64,000 nucleotides of DNA, taken from NCBI GenBank assembly GCA_033794685.1, contig JARAYZ010000001.1; one strand, written 5' to 3'. Below, piece by piece: positions 57,423 through 64,000 of the stretch. The stretch is from Lentzea sp033794685 (GTDB lineage Bacteria > Actinomycetota > Actinomycetes > Mycobacteriales > Pseudonocardiaceae). Position numbers and translations under genes: made by a program. Below the pieces are notes generated by a model that was not told the origin of the DNA, made no database searches, and saw nothing but the letters and a program-made list of their open reading frames with translations. How positions within the stretch are numbered: the first letter of the stretch is position 1; each line of letters opens with the position of its first letter.

Positions 57423-57976
57423 CAGCGGAGAGTAACGGCTAATGCATGATCCAGTGACATCGCGGCCACCCGAGTCGCATTAAGTCTCGGCAACGTGACG
57501 ACGACGACTTGGCCGCGCGTCTCCCGCACCGCCGCGTTCTCCGCGAGCACCTCGCCGGACGCCGACACCACGTCGACCCGGTCGCCCAGCCGCACGACAC
57601 CGGCTAAACCCTGGTCAGCCACCCGGACGGCCACCGCCGCCTGATCTTCGCCCACGGCCGAGAGGTCGAAGTCCGTCAGCGGGACGCCCGCCCGCGCCGG
57701 CGACGACAGGGCGCGACCGAGCACCGCGCCGGAATCAGCGAAGGTCCCCGCTACGGGTGAGACCAACGAGACCAGCCGGAGGTCGGCGGCCGACAGCGAC
57801 GTGCCCGCCGGCAGATCGCGGGAGGCGACCACCGCCGGATGGCCCACGTCGGGCCAGAAGAACGTCGACAGGGCCAGCAACGCCAGGCCCAGAGCGAGAA
57901 AACGGCGCCACGCAACGGAAGGGCGACGGCGCGACAGCGAACGAACTCGGTCCAGGACGGTCGTGGAAAGCGTCAT
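57422..57976 (-). CDS. SAF-domain membrane-anchored protein (CpaB/RcpC-like)
   Basis: 184 residues from ATG 57976. One membrane helix ('FLALGLALLALSTFFW', ~residues 28-44) precedes an SAF domain ('VVASRDLPAGTSLSAADLRL'), as in Flp-pilus assembly protein CpaB, then 'VRLGDRVDVVSASGEVLAEN'. No pilus genes are near. The start codon and GGAGG ribosome site lie inside a perfect 18-bp inverted repeat (57971-58009). It is coupled to mscL. Confidence 0.82.
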   Translation of the reverse strand: MTLSTTVLDRVRSLSRRRPSVAWRRFLALGLALLALSTFFWPDVGHPAVVASRDLPAGTSLSAADLRLVSLVSPVAGTFADSGAVLGRALSSPARAGVPLTDFDLSAVGEDQAAVAVRVADQGLAGVVRLGDRVDVVSASGEVLAENAAVRETRGQVVVVTLPRLNATRVAAMSLDHALAVTLR

Positions 57977-58009
57977 GCCTCCGACCGTAGGACGGTCGGA
58001 GGCATGACG
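57971..58009 (-). promoter_or_regulatory. 18-bp inverted repeat covering the SAF-gene RBS and start
   Basis: Arms 57971-57988 and 57992-58009 are perfect reverse complements with a 3-base spacer. The left arm contains the ATG of the SAF gene and the GGAGG just before it. In mRNA read from the upstream FmdB-type gene the hairpin would hide the start; it could act as terminator, attenuator or operator. Confidence 0.65.
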
Positions 58010-58048
58010 AACGGGGCTCAGCCCCAAGTTGTGGACAACTCGCGATCT

Positions 58049-58363
58049 TCAGGAGGCCGCAGCCGCCGGAGCGCTCGTCGAGGCCTTGGAGTCCGAAGAC
58101 GACTTCTTGTCCGAGGACGGTGTGGAAGCCGGCTTGGTGTCCGAAGAGGAGGCCGTCGTGGCCGACGACGTGCTCTTGGCCGAGCCCGAGCGGCTGTCCG
58201 TGCGGTAGAAACCGCTGCCCTTGAACACGACGCCGACGGCGCCGAAGAGCTTGCGCAGCTTGCCCGAGCACTCGGGGCACTCGGTGAGGGAGGAGTCGCT
58301 GAACGACTGCACAGCCTCGAACCGGTGCTCACACGCGGTGCAGGCGTACTGGTACGTAGGCAC
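58049..58363 (-). CDS. FmdB-type zinc ribbon protein (Ruc-like)
   Basis: 104 residues from GTG 58363 (TAGGAG upstream). The N-terminal FmdB/CxxC_CXXC_SSSS domain has four cysteines ('YACTACEHRF', 'LTECPECSGKL') for one zinc, followed by 'FKGSGFYRTDSR'. The C-terminal ~45 residues are Ser/Ala/Thr/Lys low complexity and probably disordered. M. tuberculosis Rv0991c (Ruc), a redox-regulated chaperone of the same layout, occupies the same place between mscL and the 5-FTHF cyclo-ligase gene. Confidence 0.85.
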   Translation of the reverse strand: MPTYQYACTACEHRFEAVQSFSDSSLTECPECSGKLRKLFGAVGVVFKGSGFYRTDSRSGSAKSTSSATTASSSDTKPASTPSSDKKSSSDSKASTSAPAAAAS

Positions 58364-58457
58364 TGGGTTTGCTCCTAGCTCTGGCACTCGACCGTTGTGA
58401 GTGCCAACACGATTTTCGCCCAGGACCTTCCCGGAGCGCAAACACCCCAGGTCAATG

Positions 58458-59024
58458 TCACAGCCGGCGCAGGCCGACAGAGGGTGTCAACACGCCGTTC
58501 ATCCTCACGTCGTGAGGCTCACCGGGCACGTCGGCGAGCACCTCGCAGTCCCGGACGACGCCGATCAAAGGGGCTTTGACCAGCGACAACGAGCGGTCGT
58601 AGTGCCCCTTGCCCTTCCCGATCCGCACCCCGGACACCGACACGGCCAGCGCGGGCACGAGCACCAGCGAGGCTCCAGCGATCGCCGAGGCACCGAGCCG
58701 CGGACCGGTCGGCTCCAGCAACCTGAACCCGGCGGGCGCCAGCGACGAGGGCCCGGAGTACTCCGCCCAGTCCAGCGGCGAGTCACCCGTCACGATCGGT
58801 AGCAGCACCCGGCAGCGCAGCCCGTCGAGCCACGAGGCGTCGCCGGGCTCCGATCCGACCGGGATGAAAGCGCAGACCGTCTGATCAGCCGAAACGTCCA
58901 GCGCGACGACGTGGGCGGCCAAAGCGGCGGCCTCGAGCGCCCGGATCTCGGAGGGGAGAGAGCGCCGGTCGGCCAGCAACCGTGAACGCAGCGTGGCCTT
59001 CCGGTCACGAAGATCGGACGTCAT
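58458..59024 (-). CDS. 5-formyltetrahydrofolate cyclo-ligase
   Basis: 188 residues from ATG 59024 (GAGGGA upstream). 'DLRDRKATLRSRLLADRRSL' opens the fold, and 'LVLVPALAVSVSGVRIGKGK' with 'GHYDRSL' is the ATP/substrate site. It converts 5-formyl-THF to 5,10-methenyl-THF using ATP. It diverges from galU; the ATG codons are 38 bp apart. Confidence 0.92.
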   Translation of the reverse strand: MTSDLRDRKATLRSRLLADRRSLPSEIRALEAAALAAHVVALDVSADQTVCAFIPVGSEPGDASWLDGLRCRVLLPIVTGDSPLDWAEYSGPSSLAPAGFRLLEPTGPRLGASAIAGASLVLVPALAVSVSGVRIGKGKGHYDRSLSLVKAPLIGVVRDCEVLADVPGEPHDVRMNGVLTPSVGLRRL

Positions 59025-59062
59025 GGTGGGTATCCCTCGGTATGTCGTTAGCATCGCAGCCC

Positions 59063-59947
59063 ATGAGCAGCGCCTTCCACACCGCTATCGTGCCCGCGGC
59101 CGGTCTGGGCACCCGTTTCCTCCCCACGACCAAAGCCGTGCCGAAGGAACTGCTGCCCCTCGTCGACACCCCCGCCATCGAGTACGTGGCGCGCGAGGCG
59201 GCGGAGGCCGGCGCGAAGAAGCTGGTGATCGTGACGTCACCGACCAAGGCGTCGGTCGCGAACTACTTCGACGAGAACCCCGACCTCGAGCAGTCGCTGA
59301 CCGCCAAGGGCAAGACCGACCTGGTCGAGAAGATCCGGCGCGCCCCGCGGCTGATCAAGGCCGAGACCGCGATCCAGGACCAGGCGCTCGGGCTGGGTCA
59401 CGCCGTCGGCTGTGCCGAGGGCAACCTGACCGGCGAGGACGAGGCCGTCGCGGTGCTGCTGCCCGACGACATCATCCTGCCGACCGGTGCGCTGAAGAAG
59501 ATGGCGGAGGTCCGGCAGGAGAAGGGCGGCAGCGTTCTGCTGGCGTTCGACATCCCGCGCGAGCAGATCTCCGCGTACGGCGTGTTCGACGTCCGCGACA
59601 CCGGCAACGACGACGTCAAGCAGGTCGTCGGCATGGTCGAGAAGCCGAAGCCGGAGGACGCGCCGTCGACGTTCGCCGCGGCCGGCCGGTACCTCCTCGA
59701 CCGGGCGATCTTCGACGCTCTCAAGCGCATCACGCCGGGTGCCGGCGGCGAGCTGCAGCTCACCGACGCCATCGCCTTGCTGATCAGCGAGGGTCACCCC
59801 GTGCACGTCGTGGTCCACCGCGGCGGGCGACACGACCTCGGCAATCCCGCCGGATTCCTGCGGGCTGCGGTTGACTTCGCACTCGAGACCCCTGAGTACG
59901 GACCCGATCTGCGTGAGTGGTTGCGGGAACGCCTCGACAACTCCTGA
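59063..59947 (+). CDS. galU: UTP-glucose-1-phosphate uridylyltransferase
   Basis: 294 residues from ATG 59063 (ATG 59042 is an alternative). 'AIVPAAGLGTRFLPTTKAVP' is the nucleotide-binding signature; 'PKELLPLVDTPAIEYVAREA', 'AVLLPDDIIL' and 'VVGMVEKPKPEDAP' are GalU motifs. It makes UDP-glucose for cell-wall polymers, trehalose and the Leloir pathway. glp follows 17 bp downstream on the same strand. Confidence 0.95.
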   Translation: MSSAFHTAIVPAAGLGTRFLPTTKAVPKELLPLVDTPAIEYVAREAAEAGAKKLVIVTSPTKASVANYFDENPDLEQSLTAKGKTDLVEKIRRAPRLIKAETAIQDQALGLGHAVGCAEGNLTGEDEAVAVLLPDDIILPTGALKKMAEVRQEKGGSVLLAFDIPREQISAYGVFDVRDTGNDDVKQVVGMVEKPKPEDAPSTFAAAGRYLLDRAIFDALKRITPGAGGELQLTDAIALLISEGHPVHVVVHRGGRHDLGNPAGFLRAAVDFALETPEYGPDLREWLRERLDNS

Positions 59948-59964
59948 GCGCGAGGACCAATCAC

Positions 59965-61188
59965 ATGAGGTCAGTGGACGAGCAGCTCGCTCGGGTGATC
60001 GCGGCCGCGGTGCGGCCCGCACCCGTGCGGGTGGCGATCTCGGAGTCGCAGGGCCTGCTCTGCGCCGAGGAGGTCGTCGCGGAGCGCGCGTTGCCCGGCT
60101 TCGACCAGGCCGCCGTCGACGGTTACGCGGTGCGCAGCGTCGACGTGTCCGGTGCGAACGCGAGCCCGGTGCAGTTGCCGGTCGTGGGGGAGATCCCCGC
60201 CGGCTCCCGGCAGCCGCGCAGACTGCAGCCCGGCCAGGCGGTGCGGATCGCGACCGGCGCTCCGCTGCCGACCCTGGCCGACGCGGTCGTGCCGCTCGGC
60301 TACACCGACGGCCACCAGGCCAAGGTGACGGTCAACCGCAGCGTGCCGTCCGCCGGGTTCGTCCGCCGCACCGGCGAGGACGTGCAGACCGGTGACGTCG
60401 CCGTGCGCCGCGGCGCGTCCATCGGTTCTGCTCAGGTGGGTCTGCTGGCCGCCGTCGGACGCAACAAGGTGCTCGTGCACCCACGTCCGCGCGTGTCCGT
60501 CATCTCGCTCGGCGAGGAGCTCGTCGACGTCGACCGCACGCCCGGCCAGGGCCAGGTCTACGACGTGAACTCGTACGCGCTGGCCGCCGCCGCACGGGAC
60601 GCGGGCGCCGAGGTCAGCCGGGTCGGCATCATGTCGGCCGACCCGCGCCGGCTGCGCGAGGTGATCGAGGGCAGGCTGCTGCTCTCCGAGATCGTCGTCA
60701 TCGCGGGCGGCGTGGGCGGCACGATCGGCGACGAGGTCAGGGCAGCGATCACGGACCTGGGCGACATGGACGTCACCCGCGTCGGCATGCACCCGGGCTC
60801 GGCCCAGGGCTTCGGCCGGCTCGGCCCGGACGCCGTGCCGACGTTCCTGCTGCCCGCGAACCCGATGAGCGCGCTCGTGGTGTTCGAGGTGCTGGTCAGG
60901 CCCCTGATCAGGGCCGCGCTGGGCAAGAAGAACCCGTACCGCCGCGCCGTCAGCGCACGCCTGCTGTCGCCGCTGCAGTCGACCAAGGGTCGTCGCGGCT
61001 TCCTGCGCGGCCAGCTGCTGCGCGACGCGGACAACGGCGAGTACCTGGTGCAGCCGCTCGGCACGTCCGGGTCGCACCTGCTCGCGTCCCTGGCCGAGGC
61101 CAACTGCCTGATCATGGTCGACGAGGACGTCACCGAGGTCTCCGTCGGTGAAGAGGTGCTGGTCAGCTTCCTAGCGCAGCGTGGATGA
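59965..61188 (+). CDS. glp: Gephyrin-like MoeA-family protein (Glp)
   Basis: 407 residues from ATG 59965 (GAGGA upstream). MoeA domains are complete: 'LPGFDQAAVDGYAVRSVDVS', 'GQAVRIATGAPLPTLADAVV', 'VISLGEELVDV', 'GGVGGTIGDEV' and 'LLPANPMSALVVFEVLVRPL'. In corynebacteria and relatives the paralogue Glp binds FtsZ and the membrane receptor GlpR, linking gephyrin-fold proteins to division. The GlpR gene is 0.8 kb downstream here, so Glp is the better name, though molybdenum insertion cannot be excluded. Confidence 0.88.
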   Translation: MRSVDEQLARVIAAAVRPAPVRVAISESQGLLCAEEVVAERALPGFDQAAVDGYAVRSVDVSGANASPVQLPVVGEIPAGSRQPRRLQPGQAVRIATGAPLPTLADAVVPLGYTDGHQAKVTVNRSVPSAGFVRRTGEDVQTGDVAVRRGASIGSAQVGLLAAVGRNKVLVHPRPRVSVISLGEELVDVDRTPGQGQVYDVNSYALAAAARDAGAEVSRVGIMSADPRRLREVIEGRLLLSEIVVIAGGVGGTIGDEVRAAITDLGDMDVTRVGMHPGSAQGFGRLGPDAVPTFLLPANPMSALVVFEVLVRPLIRAALGKKNPYRRAVSARLLSPLQSTKGRRGFLRGQLLRDADNGEYLVQPLGTSGSHLLASLAEANCLIMVDEDVTEVSVGEEVLVSFLAQRG

Positions 61189-61838
61189 GCGTTTTCGCCG
61201 ATCTGGGCAGACACCCCGGCTGGCCGGTCCGGCTGGGGCCTCTCCAGGTGCGCGCGGGAACCGTGGAGCTGCGCGGACCGAGGCTCTTCGACGGCGGTAA
61301 GTGGTCCAGGCTGCGCATCCGCGACCGCGCGTACCTCGAGCAGTGGGAACCCACGGCGCAGGAGGGCTGGGACGAGCGCAACGCGACGATGTCCTGGCCC
61401 GCGCAGTGGTCGTCGTTGCGCGGCATGGCCCGGCGTGGCACCACGCTGCCGTTCATGATCCTCGTGGACGGCGAAGTCGCAGGTCAGATCACCGTCGGCA
61501 ACATCGTGCGCGGCTCGCTGCTGTCCGCGTGGATCGGCTACTGGGTGGCCGCTGACCGGGCAGGTGGCGGGGTCGCGACGGCGGCCGTCGCGTTGCTCAC
61601 GGACCATGCCTTCCGCGACGCGGGTCTGCACCGGCTCGAAGCCACCGTGCGGCCCGAGAACGGCCCCTCGATCCGTGTGCTGACGAAGTCCGGCTACCGC
61701 GAGGAAGGCCTCTTCAAGCGTTATCTGGATGTTGCAGGGCAGTGGCGCGACCACCTCTGCTTCGCGCTGACGACCGAAGAGGTCCCGGATGGCCTAGTGC
61801 GCCGTTTGGTCGCACGCGGAGAGGCCCGTCTTCCCTGA
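61185..61838 (+). CDS. rimJ: RimJ-type GNAT acetyltransferase
   Basis: 217 residues from ATG 61185, ATGA-overlapping glp. 'LRIRDRAYLEQWEPTAQEGW' is the RimJ/RimL substrate region, 'AWIGYWVAADRAGGGVATAA' the acetyl-CoA loop, and 'ATVRPENGPSIRVLTKSGYR' the C-terminal motif. Such enzymes acetylate protein N termini, for example of ribosomal S5. The gene holds the same place in the mycobacterial block. Confidence 0.88.
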   Translation: MSVFADLGRHPGWPVRLGPLQVRAGTVELRGPRLFDGGKWSRLRIRDRAYLEQWEPTAQEGWDERNATMSWPAQWSSLRGMARRGTTLPFMILVDGEVAGQITVGNIVRGSLLSAWIGYWVAADRAGGGVATAAVALLTDHAFRDAGLHRLEATVRPENGPSIRVLTKSGYREEGLFKRYLDVAGQWRDHLCFALTTEEVPDGLVRRLVARGEARLP

Positions 61839-61870
61839 CGATTGCTTCCGTTCGTCCTAATCGCTTCCCC

Positions 61871-61898
61871 CGAAAGTGGGTGATAGACCACACTTTCG
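61871..61898 (+). terminator. Hairpin between rimJ and glpR
   Basis: CGAAAGTG (61871-61878) and CACTTTCG (61891-61898) form an 8-bp stem with a 12-base loop, 32 bases after the rimJ stop. It may end the galU-glp-rimJ transcript or be part of the glpR promoter. Confidence 0.45.
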
Positions 61899-61994
61899 TA
61901 CGTACAGCAGTCGGCGAGCCTCCGAGACAGGTGTGACTGTTGTGACTAGCGTGGTTGACAGCACCACGCGTGGGCCGGGGGAGGTGTACGGGGA

Positions 61995-62720
61995 ATGCCG
62001 AGTTCGCTGATCATCGTTGCGCTGGTCATCGCCTGGCTGGTGGTCCTCGTCCCCATGATGGCTCGCAAGCGCCAGGAGAGCGCGCGCAGCGTGGGGGAGG
62101 AGTACGACGCCATGCCAGACGCCGAGTACGACGACATCCACGACATCGACGACGACTACTTCGACGAGGAGGAGTACGTCGAGCGCCCCTTCCGGCGTGG
62201 CCGTGGTGGCTACGACCCGGAGACGGCCGCGCTGGTCGCCCAGGCCAAGTACGCGTTCCGCCGCAGAGTGGTGGCATTCCTCTTCGTCGCCGCGGTGGCG
62301 TCGGGAGTCGTCGCCGGCGTGTTCTACACGAAGCTCTGGTACGGCCACGCCGCGATCGACCTGCTGCTCGTCGGGTACCTGACGTACCTGCGCCGGCAGG
62401 TGCGGATCGAGGAGGAGATCCGCGCACGCCGGCTCGCCCGCCTGCAGCAGGTGCGTCGCCGCCGTGCGACGGGCCCGCAGCAGCAGGAGACCCCGGCAGT
62501 CGTCGCGGACCTGCCACGGCAGGTGGCCGTGGTGTCCGAGGAGCCCGCGACCACCAGGGTCGAGGTCGTCGAGGACAGGCCCGCGCTGCCGCCGTTGCCG
62601 CGCTTCGAGCACCACGTGCGTCCGGGCACCATCCCGGTCGACTCCGACGACGAGGACCCGGTCTTCGTCGAGTTAGAGGGACTGGAGTCGCTGCGGTACC
62701 GAGGTGCTGTCGGGGCGTAG
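61995..62720 (+). CDS. glpR: GlpR/SepX-like divisome membrane protein
   Basis: 241 residues from ATG 61995 (GGGGAGG upstream). An N-terminal membrane helix ('LIIVALVIAWLVVLVPMMA') is followed by an acidic cytosolic loop ('EYDDIHDIDDDYFDEEEYVE'), two more helices ('VVAFLFVAAVASGVVAGVF', 'AAIDLLLVGYLTYL') and a charged C-terminal tail ending in 'LESLRYRGAVGA'. This layout matches actinobacterial SepX/GlpR, which anchors Glp and FtsZ at the division site. Confidence 0.85.
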   Translation: MPSSLIIVALVIAWLVVLVPMMARKRQESARSVGEEYDAMPDAEYDDIHDIDDDYFDEEEYVERPFRRGRGGYDPETAALVAQAKYAFRRRVVAFLFVAAVASGVVAGVFYTKLWYGHAAIDLLLVGYLTYLRRQVRIEEEIRARRLARLQQVRRRRATGPQQQETPAVVADLPRQVAVVSEEPATTRVEVVEDRPALPPLPRFEHHVRPGTIPVDSDDEDPVFVELEGLESLRYRGAVGA

Positions 62721-62789
62721 TGGGTCATGGGTGGGGGTGGTGAAACACCCCCTCTCGGGACTGCTATAGTTCTCCACGTAAGACGGCAA

Positions 62790-62862
62790 GGGGCTGTAGC
62801 ACAGTTGGTAGCGCGTCTCGTTCGCATCGAGAAGGTCAGGGGTTCGATTCCCCTCAGCTCCA
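62790..62862 (+). tRNA. tRNA-Ala (anticodon CGC)
   Basis: 73 nt with acceptor GGGGCTG/CAGCTCC, D stem, anticodon stem TCTCG/CGAGA around loop TTCGCAT (anticodon CGC, reading GCG) and T arm GGTTCGATTCC. Discriminator A; CCA is not encoded. Confidence 0.95.
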
Positions 62863-62870
62863 CGCAATTG

Positions 62871-62904
62871 ACGGCGAGTGCTCGTGATGAGCACTCGCCG
62901 TTTT
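62871..62904 (+). terminator. Rho-independent terminator of tRNA-Ala
   Basis: Perfect 13-bp stem ACGGCGAGTGCTC (62871-62883) with its complement at 62889-62901, a 5-base loop and a TTTT tail. Confidence 0.9.
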
Positions 62905-62922
62905 GCGTTCCGCGTATCTTTT

Positions 62923-62944
62923 GGGGGCCGAGCCCCCAGACCCC
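62923..62944. repeat. GGGGGC...GCCCCCAGACCCC dispersed element, copy 2
   Basis: GGGGGCCGAGCCCCC followed by AGACCCC, the same layout as 10890-10914. Further GC-rich inverted runs continue to ~62970 (GGGGGC facing GCCCC). Confidence 0.6.
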
Positions 62945-63019
62945 AGCCGGGGGCAAGCCCCGGACCCCCGTAGGTTTCCCGGAGGGTCGGGGTCCAGCTC
63001 CGCAAAGTGCATGAACGCC

Positions 63020-63057
63020 AAAGGGGCGGATTCCGGTAAGTCGGAATCCGCCTCTTT
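63020..63057. terminator. Hairpin terminator upstream of the right-end gene's stop
   Basis: Arms 63020-63035 and 63042-63057 (GGCGGATTCCG and complement, one G-T pair) with a 6-base loop and A/T-rich ends (AAAG...CTTT). It can terminate the minus-strand secreted-protein gene 37 bases after its stop. Confidence 0.8.
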
Positions 63058-63093
63058 CATTGGGCGGTCAATTGGTCAGGGTGTTGCCGCTTG

Positions 63094-64000
63094 CTACGGC
63101 AGGGATTCGCAGGCCACTCGGTCCCTGTCGCCGTCGAGTTCGGCGATGTCGCCGTAGTACGGGTAGTAGAGGTCGAACCACGCCTGTGCGTCGCGTTGGT
63201 AGGTGAAGTTGGCGCAGTCCACGCTGTTTCCCGGGTTCGGGGGGACGCGGACCTCCGGCGACGGCATGCCCGCGCCGACCCACTCCTGGTAGTTGATGGC
63301 GCGCTCGAACGCGGGGCCCTTGTAGTAGATCGCGGGGCTGCTGCCGAACTTGTAGAACTGGTCGTTCGCGACCCGCTGCACCACCTGTGGCGTCGGGAAC
63401 GCTTCGGCGCTCCACTCCCCGTAGCCGATCGAGTAGCCGGAGCCGTTCGCGAGGTCGGTCATCCGCATGATGTTCGGCGCCCAGGACAGCTTCAGGAAGC
63501 CCTGGTTGGAGTGCCGGTCGAAGGCGCGGAAACCGGAGGCCGCCCACTCGTTGTAGGTGAGCTTGTGGCGGACTCCGTCAGCGCCCGCGACGAAGAGTTC
63601 GTTGGAGGTGGCCCACTGGTAGTAGGTGCTGCCCTTGATCCAGCCCGCTGTGCGCGGGGCGGGGTACCCGGCCTGTCCCCACTGCGGCGCGGTCAGCGCG
63701 TCCCAGTCCCACGTCGACTCCGCGTCGCCCCAGAACGTGACCGCGTAGATGGTGGCGGACCAGGGGTACTTCACGTAGTCCGTCGGCGAGTCGGCGGGCA
63801 CGGGGAAGCCAGCGGATTCCCACTCGGCGAAGCTGATGGCTCGGGCGTTGCCCCCGTCGACGCGCCACACCGTCGCGTCGAACGGCTGCTTGTAGTAGCC
63901 GTCGGTCACCGCCGCGTTCGAGGGTGCCGCCACAGCGACGGCCAGCCCCAGTGCGACACCTGCGCTGACCAGTGCGGCCGTCACCCGTGTGATCGTTTTC
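63094..64000 (-). CDS. Secreted protein with five tandem modules and Excalibur domain, 5' partial
   Basis: The gene runs off the right edge; the open frame continues to base 64000, and the visible 'KTITR' before GTG 63984 looks like the basic head of the signal peptide, so the true start is probably outside. The signal's hydrophobic core and 'AAPSNA' cleavage site are visible. The body consists of five ~45-50-residue modules, each starting with an aromatic pair and 'Y/F-K' and most ending 'EW..AGFP.P'. The C terminus is a calcium-binding Excalibur domain ('VDCANFTYQRDAQAWFD', 'DGDRDRVACESLP'). Probably a cell-surface binding protein; function unknown. Confidence 0.85.
   Translation of the reverse strand, partial: KTITRVTAALVSAGVALGLAVAVAAPSNAAVTDGYYKQPFDATVWRVDGGNARAISFAEWESAGFPVPADSPTDYVKYPWSATIYAVTFWGDAESTWDWDALTAPQWGQAGYPAPRTAGWIKGSTYYQWATSNELFVAGADGVRHKLTYNEWAASGFRAFDRHSNQGFLKLSWAPNIMRMTDLANGSGYSIGYGEWSAEAFPTPQVVQRVANDQFYKFGSSPAIYYKGPAFERAINYQEWVGAGMPSPEVRVPPNPGNSVDCANFTYQRDAQAWFDLYYPYYGDIAELDGDRDRVACESLP

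Overview
The window is high-GC actinobacterial DNA, most likely from a filamentous member of the Pseudonocardiales (Lentzea/Saccharothrix/Amycolatopsis-like). The evidence is strong G/C third positions, many GTG and TTG starts, dense ATGA/GTGA/TGATG overlaps between genes, and several gene blocks whose order is shared with Mycobacterium. There are two tRNA genes and no rRNA, CRISPR array, integrase or insertion sequence.

1-13.5 kb: end of an NAD(P)-binding oxidoreductase gene and a LysR regulator, then an iniBAC-like envelope-stress locus. On the minus strand lie an IniB-type protein, two dynamin-like GTPases (IniA-like, IniC-like) and, 6 bp on, a GNAT-PhzF fusion. Divergent from these are an actin/Hsp70-fold protein and a large ATPase-LuxR regulator resembling IniR. 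Next comes a 0.6 kb repeat-rich gap with a nested perfect inverted repeat, then a PAS/GGDEF/EAL protein with degenerate motifs.

13.5-23 kb: a DUF2165 membrane protein, an nSTAND ATPase with 14 WD40 repeats, an LCP cell-wall ligase, a GNAT enzyme and two tandem Tat-exported purple-acid-phosphatase-like proteins, one of which has lost metal ligands.

23-32 kb, accessory: a small HExxH protein, a DUF1778/GNAT toxin-antitoxin pair, two genes of unknown function, tRNA-Arg(CCT), an uncharacterised gene with an FkbM methyltransferase, and a secreted penicillin acylase with a discoidin domain.

32-42 kb: an orphan NarL-type regulator, a TPR-diguanylate cyclase, BluB, then a zinc-starvation ribosome locus: rpmB-rpmG-rpsN-rpsR (all zinc-free) divergent from an MRF-like gene, rpmE2 and rpmF, with a Zur-like dyad between. 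Housekeeping enzymes follow, including a 3-hydroxyacyl-CoA dehydrogenase and an Eis-like acetyltransferase.

42-64 kb: a block with mycobacterial gene order (mprA-mprB ... pepD/htrA ... moaB, mscL, SAF protein, Ruc/FmdB, 5-FTHF cyclo-ligase, galU, glp/moeA, rimJ, glpR). It is interrupted between mprB and htrA by lepB, a sugar ABC importer without an ATPase, and a GH42 beta-galactosidase-DeoR-galT operon. The window ends with tRNA-Ala(CGC) and a secreted repeat protein with an Excalibur domain that runs off the right edge.
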